From: a virus
DNA length: 64,000 nt
Reading direction: 5' to 3' (one strand)
Virus record (IMG/VR): IMGVR_UViG_3300046519_000214
Location: 16,554-80,553 of that record
The notes below the pieces were generated by a model. The model saw nothing but the letters and a program-made list of their open reading frames with translations, did no database searches and was not told the DNA's origin. Position 1 is the stretch's first letter, and every line of letters starts with the position of its first letter. Positions 1-7,144 of the stretch are shown here, piece by piece. A program made the position numbers and the translations under genes.

Positions 1-157
1 AATTCGTGGACGGCGTTCGTCACGATGGTCATCCTTTGATTGTGATTGGAGGGAGCAGTTTTCGATCTTGCTCAGGATCTTCTCGGGGGTGCCCGACTAT
101 TAGTCCCGGCGGGCTGCGGCGCAGCACTTTCGTGGCTGCTCTACGTATCAGGGAGGG
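1..157. other. left edge, no confident gene
   Basis: Left edge of the window, downstream of the leftward small-gene cluster. On the minus strand a short frame is open from about position 100 to the edge but has no ATG, GTG or TTG start. An ATG at 32-30 opens another frame that runs off the window without a well placed ribosome binding site. I see no gene I can defend here; the start of a further leftward gene is possible. Confidence 0.4.
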
Positions 158-385
158 CTATGGTCCCTGAATTTCGGCCAGCTCCGTGGGTACGAAGCAG
201 TATCGGTGTATTGGATCGTGGGCATTGCCCGTCAGCTGCTGCAGAAGCTTGACGCTTTCGACTGCCCACATCCCATCCTTCCCAGAGGAAGTGCGGTTGA
301 CCAGTTCGAGTCGGGTGCCCTTCGGTAGCGTGATGGCCGAGCCCCAAATGGTCAGGGTGTGGTCCTGGCTCAGGATCGCCTTCAT
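158..385 (-). CDS. small hypothetical phage protein (75 aa)
   Basis: A 75-residue protein of unknown function beginning MKAILSQDHTLTIWG. The start is chosen at 385 because its ATG overlaps the TGA of the upstream gene (ATGA at 385-382), the same coupling used by the next genes upstream; longer frames starting further up would overlap that gene heavily. No transmembrane segment or known motif is visible. It is the last recognisable member of a leftward cluster of small genes, probably early functions. The real existence of the gene is likely; its role is not known. Confidence 0.65.
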   Translation of the reverse strand: MKAILSQDHTLTIWGSAITLPKGTRLELVNRTSSGKDGMWAVESVKLLQQLTGNAHDPIHRYCFVPTELAEIQGP

Positions 386-798
386 GCGGATTTCACCCAT
401 GGTAGAAATTGGTCGGGGATTTTGACGTTGGGCATCCAGCACAGTGGTTCTGACTGGATGTCTGCCGCGTTCATCCACTTGCCTTTCATGAAGGCACCCT
501 GAATTGAGTAGACGAATGGACCGCTCTTGATCGCGAGGATGCAGTGCTTACCGTCCAGAGGGGCGGTTTCCATTGGTTGCCAGCCCACGGGGTTCACGCT
601 CTCAACCTGGACCGTGAACTCACGGCTGACGCCGTCATCCTTGCTGTGGATCCCGTCGATGTAGCCGACGATCATGATTGGGATGCGGAGCTCCTCGGGG
701 CACGGCCCCATTCGGGGTCGAGGTTCAAAGTGGTTGAACAGCTCATCACGACCCTTCTTCACGTCGAGGATGGCGAATTCGGATTGGATCTTGATCAT
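382..798 (-). CDS. hypothetical protein (138 aa)
   Basis: A 138-residue protein starting MIKIQSEFAILDVKKG. The ATG at 798 overlaps the TGA of the gene upstream (ATGA) and its own TGA overlaps the start of the next gene (ATGA). The C-terminal half contains the sequence WQPMETAPLDGKHCILAI, which resembles a short domain found in many small phage proteins (W-x-P-M-x-T-A-P-x-D-G). That family has no established biochemical role. It is part of the leftward translationally coupled cluster. Confidence 0.75.
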   Translation of the reverse strand: MIKIQSEFAILDVKKGRDELFNHFEPRPRMGPCPEELRIPIMIVGYIDGIHSKDDGVSREFTVQVESVNPVGWQPMETAPLDGKHCILAIKSGPFVYSIQGAFMKGKWMNAADIQSEPLCWMPNVKIPDQFLPWVKSA

Positions 799-1055
799 GC
801 TGATGCTTTCCTTGCATTCATCTGTTCGCGGGTTTCGAACATGGGATGACCGAGGCGAGGTTCGAAGTCTCGCTTCCAGTGAGCCAGGTTCATGTGGTCG
901 AACTGGATCTGGACGCGGCAATCTTCGCAGTACCAGGAGTACGAGCCGTGGTTGTACCAAAGTGCTGGTGCGCTCTGGCAGCGTGTGCGGTTGCAGCTGC
1001 CGCCTTCCTTACCCTTGTCGGGCTTGTTGGGTCCGTCGTAATCACCGTATGCCAT
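795..1055 (-). CDS. small putative zinc-binding protein (86 aa)
   Basis: An 86-residue protein starting MAYGDYDGPN. Four cysteines in a Cys-x4-Cys, then Cys-x2-Cys arrangement (SCNRTRC and YCEDC) suggest a small zinc ribbon; this is inference from spacing only. The ATG at 1055 shares a base with the TAA of the upstream gene (TAATG), which decides the start over a longer frame. Its TGA overlaps the next start (ATGA). Function unknown. Confidence 0.7.
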   Translation of the reverse strand: MAYGDYDGPNKPDKGKEGGSCNRTRCQSAPALWYNHGSYSWYCEDCRVQIQFDHMNLAHWKRDFEPRLGHPMFETREQMNARKASA

Positions 1056-1246
1056 TAGTCGAATGGTCCGATCTTGGTTTGGGGTTCGAGGATCTGACAC
1101 AGGATCGACTTCAGATCCTGGATCGTGGTCGCGGTCTGGGCTCGGAAGAGCAGATCCTCGGCTATGGCGATCTCTTTGGCGCGGTGCATCCCGAGTGTGG
1201 GTTGGAGTTCGCGGATCCGGTTCAGGATCTGGTTAGAAGCGGACAC
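1055..1246 (-). CDS. small hypothetical protein (63 aa), GTG start
   Basis: A 63-residue, mostly helical protein. The start is GTG at 1246, preceded on the minus strand by a good ribosome binding site (AAAGGTAGGT). The gene begins inside the 3' end of the 38-residue gene upstream, overlapping by 14 bases in another frame. It contains the segment NQILNRIRE, whose DNA belongs to a short repeat family of this region. Function unknown. Confidence 0.6.
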   Translation of the reverse strand: MSASNQILNRIRELQPTLGMHRAKEIAIAEDLLFRAQTATTIQDLKSILCQILEPQTKIGPFD

Positions 1247-1349
1247 AGTGACCTACCTTTCCGGCTCGATAGATCGGGGTCCATCGATCGCGGATCTGGA
1301 TACAGGTCCACCAATAACCGTCGCTCAGGGCGAAGGCTTTCCAAGTCAT
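1233..1349 (-). CDS. very small Trp-rich protein (38 aa)
   Basis: A 38-residue frame starting MTWKAFALSDGYWWT and ending in VGHCVRF. Support: a ribosome binding site (CGGAG) sits eight bases before the ATG at 1349, the ATG overlaps the TGA of the frame upstream (ATGA), and the 3' end overlaps the start of the next gene. Four tryptophans in 38 residues is unusual. Function unknown; such tiny early phage proteins often act on host proteins, but nothing here shows that. Confidence 0.5.
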   Translation of the reverse strand: MTWKAFALSDGYWWTCIQIRDRWTPIYRAGKVGHCVRF

Positions 1350-1534
1350 GGTTTTCTCCGAGGTTCTGGTTCGCGGATCTGGATCAGGTCCAGATGCGTG
1401 CTGGTTGACTCACAGCGAGTCACCAGCGCGTTTTGTGAGGGTGTCGAAGGGAATGCACCATGGAGGTGCCAGCGCTCGCCGCAGGGCGAATTTGACCACA
1501 GGGGTGGTTTGAACGGCCCCGTTTTTGAGGGCAA
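1346..1534 (-). CDS. possible small protein (62 aa or shorter), frame uncertain
   Basis: A frame from TTG at 1534 to a TGA that overlaps the next ATG (ATGA at 1349-1346), which supports at least its 3' end. A second frame in the same stretch, reading VALKNGAVQTTPVVKF and stopping with TGA near 1402, looks more protein-like but has no standard start codon. One reading is that this second frame is a gene with a non-standard start followed by a 25-residue gene starting GTG at about 1423. I cannot decide between these from sequence alone. Confidence 0.3.
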   Translation of the reverse strand: MPSKTGPFKPPLWSNSPCGERWHLHGAFPSTPSQNALVTRCESTSTHLDLIQIREPEPRRKP

Positions 1535-1556
1535 CCAGTTTCCCTAGTCTCTCTTT

Positions 1557-1569
1557 AGTTCTTAGAACT
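1557..1569 (-). promoter_or_regulatory. GTTC-N3-GAAC palindrome, site 1
   Basis: Palindrome AGTTCTTAGAACT in the 152-base gap upstream of the leftward small genes, about 29 bases before the TTG at 1534. It is one of seven sites of the same type in the window. The gap also holds an AT-rich stretch with TATATAAT at 1613-1620, which could be a -10 element for rightward transcription, though no good -35 is visible. Confidence 0.5.
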
Positions 1570-1650
1570 TATTCTTTTTTCCCTGGAGTAAAGTAGAAAG
1601 AAAAAGAAGAGATATATAATAGGGGACCAACTCTAACATCTGAGCTTACC

Positions 1651-1667
1651 TGAGTTCTTAGAACTCA
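1651..1667 (-). promoter_or_regulatory. GTTC-N3-GAAC palindrome, site 2
   Basis: A perfect 17-base palindrome, TGAGTTCTTAGAACTCA, located 95 bases from site 1 in the same intergenic gap, just after the stop of the gene ending at 1687. Two such sites spaced apart in one gap is typical of an operator region, for example one that allows looping or cooperative binding. The binding protein is unknown. Confidence 0.6.
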
Positions 1668-1686
1668 CACCTCCACCACCGACTGG

Positions 1687-1854
1687 TCAACTGCGGACCC
1701 GAACCAGAGCCTGGTCCAACACCAACAATCCGCGATCCCGATCCAGCCCCCGGATCTCCACCGCAACCTCGCGGCTCCGGTTCAGGTCCGATAGCTCGCG
1801 GCTGGTTCTAAGACCAGCCGGAAAGCCATCCCTCACAATTGCGTATAGTTTCAC
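1687..1854 (-). CDS. small hypothetical protein (55 aa), GTG start
   Basis: A 55-residue protein read from a GTG at 1854 that overlaps the TGA of the gene upstream (GTGA). It begins (M)KLYAIVRDGFPAGLR and ends with an Asp/Arg-rich tail (GLDRDRGLLVLDQ). The DNA carries one copy of the local short repeat. No motif recognised; it is the last gene of the second coupled group of the left cluster. Confidence 0.55.
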   Translation of the reverse strand: MKLYAIVRDGFPAGLRTSRELSDLNRSREVAVEIRGLDRDRGLLVLDQALVRVRS

Positions 1855-2051
1855 AGTGCCAGCTCCCCGTACCGACGAGTACGCTTTTCGATCCGACGCT
1901 CGCGGCCCTTGCGGACCCGAGGCTTGAATTTCGTTACCTTGTCGTAGGCAATGCCCTGCAGGCTGAGCCATGCATGGGCATCGCGAAACGAGAATGCCTG
2001 CAATGAGCCGAGCATCCGGCCCTCAGAGTCCAGATACCAGAACTCTGTCAT
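1851..2051 (-). CDS. small basic hypothetical protein (66 aa)
   Basis: A 66-residue protein starting MTEFWYLDSEGRMLG with a strongly basic C-terminal half (KPRVRKGRERRIEKRTRR), which suggests nucleic acid binding but matches no motif I know. The ATG overlaps the TGA of the upstream gene (ATGA at 2051-2048), and its own end overlaps the next GTG start. Confidence 0.65.
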   Translation of the reverse strand: MTEFWYLDSEGRMLGSLQAFSFRDAHAWLSLQGIAYDKVTKFKPRVRKGRERRIEKRTRRYGELAL

Positions 2052-2269
2052 ACAGCCACCGCCACGCCCTGGGCGATCCACGTGGTGAGCACGCCACCCA
2101 TGGTGATGGCCAGCGCACCGAGAGCGATGAGCTGCATCATGCGATCGGTCGCACGGTAGCGAGTACCAGCATCATAACCCTGCTGGTACCCGTCACTCGG
2201 TTCTAAATAGAATGGGCCATTGCCGCGAATGGCATCCTGGTACCCATGCTGGTATGTATTCAAAAACAT
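2048..2269 (-). CDS. small membrane-anchored protein (73 aa)
   Basis: A 73-residue protein starting MFLNTYQHGYQDAIRG with one C-terminal hydrophobic segment of about 22 residues (LIALGALAITMGGVLTTWIA), so a tail-anchored membrane protein is likely. The N-terminal part, with repeated HGYQDA/QQGYDAG motifs, resembles small soluble phage proteins of unknown role. Its ATG shares a base with the TGA of the upstream gene. Confidence 0.7.
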   Translation of the reverse strand: MFLNTYQHGYQDAIRGNGPFYLEPSDGYQQGYDAGTRYRATDRMMQLIALGALAITMGGVLTTWIAQGVAVAV

Positions 2270-2679
2270 CAGATGTCCCTCGCCCTTTGGTAGTATAATT
2301 CTGAAACCTGACCGCCGAGCTGGTCGGCGAGCAGCTTCATCTGGTCCACGATCCACGGCAGTGAGCCGCGAACCCGAGCAAAAATCTCGTGTGTGGTTCG
2401 ATCACGAATGAGCCAGAGCGGTGCATCGGGAGCCTGATCCACGATCCACATGCTCGACCCGAGCGGCCTGTCCCGCGGCTCAGGTTCGCGGCTCGGAGCC
2501 TCATGAGGCAGTCGATCGCGAAATGGTTCTTGAGGCTGGCCCTTGGACATGGACCGCGATCCGGCGCTCACGAAGTCGCCATCATAGATCTGAGCTGCTG
2601 GCCGGTCAGGCAGCATCCGGACCCGACCCGAATGTTGAGCGGGCTGGTGGTACTTTGGGTTCGTCGTTTCACGGATCAT
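2269..2679 (-). CDS. hypothetical protein (136 aa)
   Basis: A 136-residue protein. I chose the ATG at 2679 rather than a TTG two codons upstream, because GGAAGG lies nine bases before it. The first 75 residues are rich in Pro, Arg and Glu and look disordered; the C-terminal 60 residues contain two WIVDQ segments and look folded. It is the first gene of a leftward group that continues through overlapping stops and starts to 1687. Function unknown. Confidence 0.65.
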   Translation of the reverse strand: MIRETTNPKYHQPAQHSGRVRMLPDRPAAQIYDGDFVSAGSRSMSKGQPQEPFRDRLPHEAPSREPEPRDRPLGSSMWIVDQAPDAPLWLIRDRTTHEIFARVRGSLPWIVDQMKLLADQLGGQVSELYYQRARDI

Positions 2680-2791
2680 TTCCAAACGCCTTCCTGTGCG
2701 CTTTTAGGTTTTGGCTCTCGCGTCGATATGCGACGCATGGTTGTAGGTGTAGGCGCGGTTCGGGTGTGAGCCGCGCTTCCGTGGGGGTGGA

Positions 2792-2811
2792 GGCTCCCCC
2801 GTGGGGGAGCC
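2792..2811 (-). terminator. 9-bp perfect hairpin after the Ala-rich gene
   Basis: Perfect inverted repeat GGCTCCCCC/GGGGGAGCC with only GT between the arms, eight bases past the stop of the leftward gene at 2819. No run of T follows, so it may be a processing or stability element rather than an intrinsic terminator. The core TCCCCCGTGGGGGA recurs at 3614-3627 upstream of the same gene. Confidence 0.5.
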
Positions 2812-2818
2812 GGGAGGC

Positions 2819-3568
2819 TTAGGCCGCGTTGGCGGCTGGGCCGTTGATCGTGCGGGCCGCATTGGCGATCATGTTCTCCAATGCATCCCGCATCAGGATC
2901 ATGTTCTCGACCTCGATCTTGGAGACGATGAAGGCCGCGACCTGCATCAAGTCATCCTGCCCTGCCTCAGCAAGGGCGCCGATCGCTGCCTCAGCGGCAG
3001 TGCGTTCGGGCGTTGCCGTCGCTGTGGCTTGCGCCTCAGTCTCGGCCGTCTTGTCGGTCTCGGCCTTCTCGGCCTTCTCCGCTGCCGCAGCAGCATCGGC
3101 CGCTGCCTTATCCGCTGCCTTTTGCTCAAAGAAGCGGGCCGCTTCGGAGACCGACAGGTTGCAGACCGACGCATAGTCGTTCTTGCCCGAGACCCCCAGT
3201 TGCGACATGTGGGCGTTGATGGAAAGGATCACGTTCGACACTGCGTCGTCGATGGCCATGGACCGGATGTCATCCCAGTCGCGATTGCCAAGGACCGTGT
3301 TGCGGGCGTTCGCCGCAATCGACCACATGTTCTGGAAGTTCTTCGAAGGCTTGCCGCCCCTGCCGAAGACCGCTTCGATAAGCTTCTTCTTATCGACGTT
3401 CTTGGCCATGGCGAGCAAGGCGAGCGTCAGATAACGCTTCCATGCTGCCTTCTCAGCGTTGCCCGCTGCATCGAGATCCATATCCGCGATGCGAGCGGCA
3501 ACCGTAGCTGCCTGATAACCAGCGGCCTTTGCAGTTGCGACAGTCTCGATTGCCGTATCCGTTGCCAT
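2819..3568 (-). CDS. Ala-rich hypothetical protein (249 aa)
   Basis: A 249-residue protein starting MATDTAIETVATAKAAGYQ. The ATG at 3568 is preceded by a purine-rich ribosome binding region (GGAACGGAAGGG). Residues about 55-130 look like a folded helical domain (KRYLTLALLAMAKNVDKKK); residues about 160-215 are a low-complexity Ala/Glu/Lys/Thr stretch, probably a flexible or coiled linker; the last 35 residues are helical again. It stands as a single transcription unit with hairpins on both sides and a long upstream region, which suggests independent regulation. I do not recognise a family; a DNA-binding or structural early protein is possible. Confidence 0.75.
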   Translation of the reverse strand: MATDTAIETVATAKAAGYQAATVAARIADMDLDAAGNAEKAAWKRYLTLALLAMAKNVDKKKLIEAVFGRGGKPSKNFQNMWSIAANARNTVLGNRDWDDIRSMAIDDAVSNVILSINAHMSQLGVSGKNDYASVCNLSVSEAARFFEQKAADKAAADAAAAAEKAEKAETDKTAETEAQATATATPERTAAEAAIGALAEAGQDDLMQVAAFIVSKIEVENMILMRDALENMIANAARTINGPAANAA

Positions 3569-3613
3569 TTCCGTTTTCCCTTCCGTTCCCCCGCAGGGGA
3601 GAGTGTTGAACCT

Positions 3614-3627
3614 TCCCCCGTGGGGGA
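3614..3627 (-). repeat. second copy of the C5-GT-G5 hairpin
   Basis: TCCCCC, GT, GGGGGA: a six-base-pair stem located 46 bases upstream of the ATG at 3568. The same 14-base core is present at 2794-2809 just downstream of the gene, so the gene is bracketed by copies of one hairpin. A nearby CCCCCGCAGGGG (3590-3601) is a related structure. Confidence 0.5.
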
Positions 3628-3911
3628 GACTTGGAGTGGAGACACAGCTCCGCCCCAAGCCCGTGGCCCGAAGGCCACTTGCCTCGTCGATCTGTCGATC
3701 AACTGTCATCAATCTAATGGGTCACTACATGAAGTACCACATAAGGGTACCACGTAATTATCTGATTTTATTACACTATTCGGCCCTAATAGGGTCAGAG
3801 AAACTCTGGGAAGTTTTTCGTTTTTCTGACTGCTATCATATGGCTCCGGGTCGGTTTCGATGACCGGACTCCTACTTCCAGCCGCGGACCAGAATCCAGA
3901 CCAGAATCGCG

Positions 3912-3928
3912 TGAGTTCTGAGAACTCA
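3912..3928 (-). promoter_or_regulatory. GTTC-N3-GAAC palindrome, site 3
   Basis: Perfect 17-base palindrome TGAGTTCTGAGAACTCA, immediately past the terminator of the helicase operon and about 350 bases upstream of the Ala-rich gene. On the minus strand it is followed by ACGC, matching in part the CTCGC that follows sites 5, 6 and 7. Confidence 0.6.
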
Positions 3929-3939
3929 AACACGAAAAA

Positions 3940-3957
3940 GGGCGCCCGAAGGCGCCC
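3940..3957 (-). terminator. intrinsic terminator of the primase/helicase operon
   Basis: On the minus strand GGGCGCC-TTCG-GGCGCCC is followed by TTTTTCG: a seven-base-pair GC stem with a UUCG-type tetraloop and a T run. It lies about 100 bases past the stop of the 42-residue membrane protein gene, and so ends the leftward unit that starts at 7063. The plus strand also has TTTT after the stem and may stop rightward transcription. Confidence 0.8.
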
Positions 3958-4060
3958 ATTTTACCCGATTTTGAGCCAGAACCAGGCCCAAAACCCTATG
4001 TTTTTCCGTCGCTTGAGGGTCGGAACCGCCCTGGAGGACGTCGATTTTTGACCCTGACGA

Positions 4061-4189
4061 CTACGAGATCGTCATCGAAACGTGGGTCAGAAGCCAATAA
4101 ATCAGCCAAATTCCACCTCCGAGGCTCAAGATCGCACCAATAGCGGCCCAGATCAGAAGAAAATACAGAAGGTTTCCAAGTCCAGTCAT
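4061..4189 (-). CDS. 42-aa membrane protein
   Basis: A 42-residue protein starting MTGLGNLLYFLLIWA, nearly all hydrophobic, with room for one or two closely packed membrane segments. Its ATG shares a base with the TGA of the helicase gene (TGATG at 4191-4187), so it is translationally coupled to it. It is the last gene before the operon terminator. Function unknown; small phage membrane proteins in early operons may alter host membrane processes or exclude other phages, but nothing specific is visible. Confidence 0.7.
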   Translation of the reverse strand: MTGLGNLLYFLLIWAAIGAILSLGGGIWLIYWLLTHVSMTIS

Positions 4190-6597
4190 CAGATTCCAAC
4201 TCCTATGTAGTAAATTTCGTTCTTGCCGCGGATGTCGATGTCGAACGGGAACGTGCCCGACAGCTCCTTCATCAGCTTCGTGAATTTCGTGATGTTCACC
4301 CGAGTTGAGTTGCCAGTCGCGATGCAGAACTGCCAATACTGGGTGTGCATCTCGGCCAGCGAGAACTCGTGCTGAGCGCCCCACTTCAGACCCGTGCCCG
4401 TCGACGAAAGGAAGTGACGAACCGAGTTGTTGTCCGCCGCCATCTGATCAACGAGAGCCAGGTGCGAGGTCGGAAGAGTGAAGTTTCCAGCATCGACCAG
4501 GCGCTTGTAGCCCTGGATCGCCCAGGCAACGATCGCTTCGCGCTCGTGCTCGAGGATCTGAGCATCCAGATCGATGACCCGCTTGTCGGGGCTGATCCGG
4601 TTGTTGAACTCGAGGATCAACCAGCGACGATTGAAGCCCTCGGAGCTGTCCCTCGTCTTCGGCAGGTGGTTCGAGTTGAACCAGTGAGCGCATTCCGGGA
4701 TGAAAACGAAGGGGTTTTGGTTCTTGAACTGAACCTGCATCTCTTCGCCCGACACCACCTTCTTGAAGATGTCGCCAGGAATCGGCCGCGTTTCCGACAA
4801 CTCGCCTGCGAAGTTGACGACCTTGCCGAACATCTCGGCCGGCAGGAACCGGTCGGACCAGTCAGACGGCACAATGGCCGACGAGGAACCAAACGGCATC
4901 AAACCCCGCATGATGGCCTGGAGCACGGACTTGCCAGCACCCGCCTGACCGAACAGGAGGAACGCCATCTGAAAACGTGGCGCCATGCCCATGAGCGAAA
5001 CACCGAGCATCTCCTGCAGAGCCAGCAGCTTGTCACCGTAATCCGCGTCCGTCGCCCAGCTATCATTGAGGAACTGGTCGAACATCGGCATGTGACCGGC
5101 CTTCTCGGGTGTGTACCGGTAGGGCAGGGTGTAGGTCATGCCGTATTCCGGAGCGTGCGGAACGAGCTCGAGGTTCTCGGTCAGGTAGCCGTTGGCGAAG
5201 TTGACACCCTTGACGTACGAATTGCGAAGCGGCTCCGAAGCGATGGCCTTCATGACCTTGAGCACACCGTTGTGGTCGCTCTGGCGCTTGCCGGCCGGAT
5301 ATGAACCATAGTTTTCCGCGATGATCTTCAGCAGCTCCTGCTCCTGGCACTTCACCCAGGCAGCACCGCGCCACTGCCAGAAGTGGCTGGCGTCGTAGCG
5401 GACGTCACCGTACTTGCGGAGGAAGCCCAGGCAGGCATCCGCGAGCTCGGCGTGCGTCTCACCGAGGATTTCACCACGGCGAAGGGTCTGCAGCTGACGC
5501 TTCAGGTCTGGTACGGACAGACCGTTGTTCGCATGGTTGACGATGAACTTGAGGAGGATTGCCTCGTCGATCGGGCTCAACGGCGGGTTGGTCCGTACAA
5601 TTCGGTCCAGGGCGACCGAGATCGCATTGCTGCGGCCTTCGGAGCGGACGTCCATATGACGCTCGAACTCCAGAGAGACATAATCCATGATCTTCTGCGG
5701 CGACCAGCTCTTGTCGTCGTCCGTGAAGGTCAGGCCGAGCTTGACAAGATCCTCTTCCGTCAGACCCTCATCCCAACCAAGCGGCAGGGCCTTGCGAGCC
5801 TCGCCGGTCACATCGCGAACGAGGAACTCGACGACCTTCCCTTGGGCCTTGTCGATCGTGAGCGGATCCCCGACCACCTTCTCGACATAGTTCTCGACCC
5901 ACGCAGCCATCTCACCCATCACCTGGAGGAGCGAACGCTCGCCGCGGAGCACGGCTCGAGCCAGCAGACCGGCATGCCACACCATGGTGGCATCGCGAGC
6001 ACCGGCCGGTACGAAGTTGACGGTCTTGTTGCCACCACCGGTGGAGACCTTGATCCCAGCTTCCTGCAGGGCGCTCTTCAGCACCTTCTCGAAATTGAGG
6101 GGCAGGGGAGGAGCGTTCTTCGCGATCTCCCAGAGATTGCCGTCAGCCGTGTAGGGCTGCTTGGTATCCGGGTGGATCGACGGCGGGAGAACGAACTGCG
6201 TGCCCTTGGACAGGATTTCGCAGATCATCGAGCCGTCTTCGGCCTTGATACGAGCGGTACGCTCGCCCGACCAGCGATAGATCTGGACCCGACCCTTACG
6301 ACCAACGCGGTGCCACGGAGACGGCGGCAGGACGCGATCAAGAACCTGGAGGACTACCGGATCCTCGGAGTCGACGTCGATCGCGACGAGGCCAGCAGCT
6401 GGACCCATTGGCAGACCGATGTTGCCAGCTGCGAAGGCATGCAACCATGCAGCCTGATCTTCCTTCGTCGGGAAGGCGTCGGAGTACATCTGCCAGCGTG
6501 GGATGGCGGGGCGCTTGTTCTCGAAGACGAGGGGAATGGCTGGCAAGCCAGCGGCCCAGTAGAGTGGGGCGTGGGTTTCGAAAATCTTATCGGCCAT
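4189..6597 (-). CDS. bifunctional primase-polymerase / SF3 (D5-type) helicase
   Basis: An 802-residue replication protein. Residues about 10-170 form a prim-pol domain of the archaeo-eukaryotic primase type; the catalytic acidic pair is visible in LVAIDVDSED (Asp74, Asp76). A linker of about 250 residues and a D5_N-like region follow. The C-terminal half is a superfamily 3 helicase with Walker A GQAGAGKS near residue 550, an acidic Walker B-like segment (NFAGELSE), and a sensor/arginine-finger region (NSNHLPKTRDSSEGFNRRW). It should make primers and unwind DNA at the phage origin, working with the PolA gene in the right arm. Its start overlaps the upstream coiled-coil gene by 11 bases and it is coupled to the 42-residue gene downstream. 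Confidence 0.93.
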   Translation of the reverse strand: MADKIFETHAPLYWAAGLPAIPLVFENKRPAIPRWQMYSDAFPTKEDQAAWLHAFAAGNIGLPMGPAAGLVAIDVDSEDPVVLQVLDRVLPPSPWHRVGRKGRVQIYRWSGERTARIKAEDGSMICEILSKGTQFVLPPSIHPDTKQPYTADGNLWEIAKNAPPLPLNFEKVLKSALQEAGIKVSTGGGNKTVNFVPAGARDATMVWHAGLLARAVLRGERSLLQVMGEMAAWVENYVEKVVGDPLTIDKAQGKVVEFLVRDVTGEARKALPLGWDEGLTEEDLVKLGLTFTDDDKSWSPQKIMDYVSLEFERHMDVRSEGRSNAISVALDRIVRTNPPLSPIDEAILLKFIVNHANNGLSVPDLKRQLQTLRRGEILGETHAELADACLGFLRKYGDVRYDASHFWQWRGAAWVKCQEQELLKIIAENYGSYPAGKRQSDHNGVLKVMKAIASEPLRNSYVKGVNFANGYLTENLELVPHAPEYGMTYTLPYRYTPEKAGHMPMFDQFLNDSWATDADYGDKLLALQEMLGVSLMGMAPRFQMAFLLFGQAGAGKSVLQAIMRGLMPFGSSSAIVPSDWSDRFLPAEMFGKVVNFAGELSETRPIPGDIFKKVVSGEEMQVQFKNQNPFVFIPECAHWFNSNHLPKTRDSSEGFNRRWLILEFNNRISPDKRVIDLDAQILEHEREAIVAWAIQGYKRLVDAGNFTLPTSHLALVDQMAADNNSVRHFLSSTGTGLKWGAQHEFSLAEMHTQYWQFCIATGNSTRVNITKFTKLMKELSGTFPFDIDIRGKNEIYYIGVGI

Positions 6598-7063
6598 TGG
6601 TGAGCACTCCGTCGATACGCTTCATGAAATCGGTGATCTGATCTTTGGTGAGGATTTCATCCATGAACTGGATGACTGTGGACCTGAACTCATTGATCTG
6701 CTTGAGGTTTGCGGCCCGCTCCAGGTTGTTCAGGAGCTTCTCGAGGAGGGAGTTTTTCGTCTTGAAATACTGCAGCTTCTCAGAGTTATCGTCGGCGCCG
6801 AGCTTCTGCCCGTAGTCCTCGAGATCGTTGATCAGCTTCTGGATCTGCTTCTCGATCGCCACCACTTGGTCGCCTTCGAAGAGATCCTCAGCCACTCCAC
6901 CCTGGGAGGCTCGAGCCTGCTTCAGGAAGAAGTCCTTGACGAGCGGAGGGTAGGGGCACTGAGCGTCGGAGAGATATTCAGGGTTCTCGCTGATGCTCCG
7001 CAACACTCGATTTACGAGGAGGATTTGGTCCTCGCTGATGTTCGGAAAATATTTCGGGTTCAT
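6587..7063 (-). CDS. coiled-coil protein upstream of the primase/helicase (158 aa)
   Basis: A 158-residue protein starting MNPKYFPNISEDQILLVNRV, mainly helical with a coiled-coil segment around residues 70-130. It is the first gene of the helicase operon and overlaps it by 11 bases, so a helicase loader, primase partner or regulator is plausible. Its position beside the terminase also allows a small-terminase role, although it is on the opposite strand. Neither is shown by sequence. The ribosome binding site (TGGAG) lies in one arm of a six-base-pair hairpin at 7068-7086. Confidence 0.75.
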   Translation of the reverse strand: MNPKYFPNISEDQILLVNRVLRSISENPEYLSDAQCPYPPLVKDFFLKQARASQGGVAEDLFEGDQVVAIEKQIQKLINDLEDYGQKLGADDNSEKLQYFKTKNSLLEKLLNNLERAANLKQINEFRSTVIQFMDEILTKDQITDFMKRIDGVLTNGR

Positions 7064-7067
7064 TTGG

Positions 7068-7086
7068 GCTCCATGTCTGTTGGAGC
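7068..7086 (-). promoter_or_regulatory. hairpin covering the ribosome binding site of the 7063 gene
   Basis: GCTCCA (7068-7073) and TGGAGC (7081-7086) are complementary with a seven-base loop. On the minus-strand transcript the downstream arm is the TGGAGC that serves as ribosome binding site for the ATG at 7063. The stem is short, so the effect on translation may be modest. Confidence 0.35.
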
Positions 7087-7131
7087 TTAGGTAGAAAACC
7101 GGAGGAGGTTTGGCTACACGAGCCGTGCATC

Positions 7132-7144
7132 AGTTCCAAGAACT
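7132..7144 (-). promoter_or_regulatory. GTTC-N3-GAAC palindrome, site 4
   Basis: AGTTCCAAGAACT in the divergent region between the terminase and the primase operon, about 75 bases upstream of the ATG at 7063. On the minus strand it reads CTTGAGTTCTTGGAACT. It could control the leftward operon, the rightward structural operon, or both. Confidence 0.55.

Larger units (their letters stand above)
1208..1790. repeat. dispersed short repeat, 4 imperfect copies
   Basis: Four copies of a sequence close to TCGCGGATCTGGATCAGGTC lie at about 1208-1232, 1288-1309, 1370-1391 and 1769-1790. They are read in the minus direction inside the small genes and encode variants of the peptide QIRE/QIRD. Related fragments rich in GATC and GGTTC occur up to about 2520. 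They may be remnants of duplications among the small genes or a DNA-level signal. Confidence 0.55.
3569..4060. promoter_or_regulatory. 492-base regulatory region without a convincing gene
   Basis: Upstream region of the Ala-rich gene. It holds a TCCCCCGTGGGGGA hairpin (3614-3627), a seven-base direct repeat GTACCAC at 3734-3740 and 3748-3754, the small palindromes CCCTAATAGGG (3784-3794) and CAGAGAAACTCTG (3796-3808), palindrome site 3, and a terminator for the leftward helicase operon. A 74-residue frame at 3709-3933 exists but begins inside the palindrome and was not accepted. Confidence 0.5.

Noticed and set aside
1803-1818. CTGGTTCTAAGACCAG, similar to the palindrome family
   Set aside because: The GAAC half is changed to GACC and it lies inside a gene; not counted as a site.
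3709-3933. Possible 74-residue leftward gene
   Set aside because: Its GTG lies inside palindrome site 3 and the stretch is full of small inverted repeats; it looks like regulatory DNA.
5383-6603. A 406-codon frame antisense to the primase
   Set aside because: Same reason: the prim-pol motifs lie on the minus strand.
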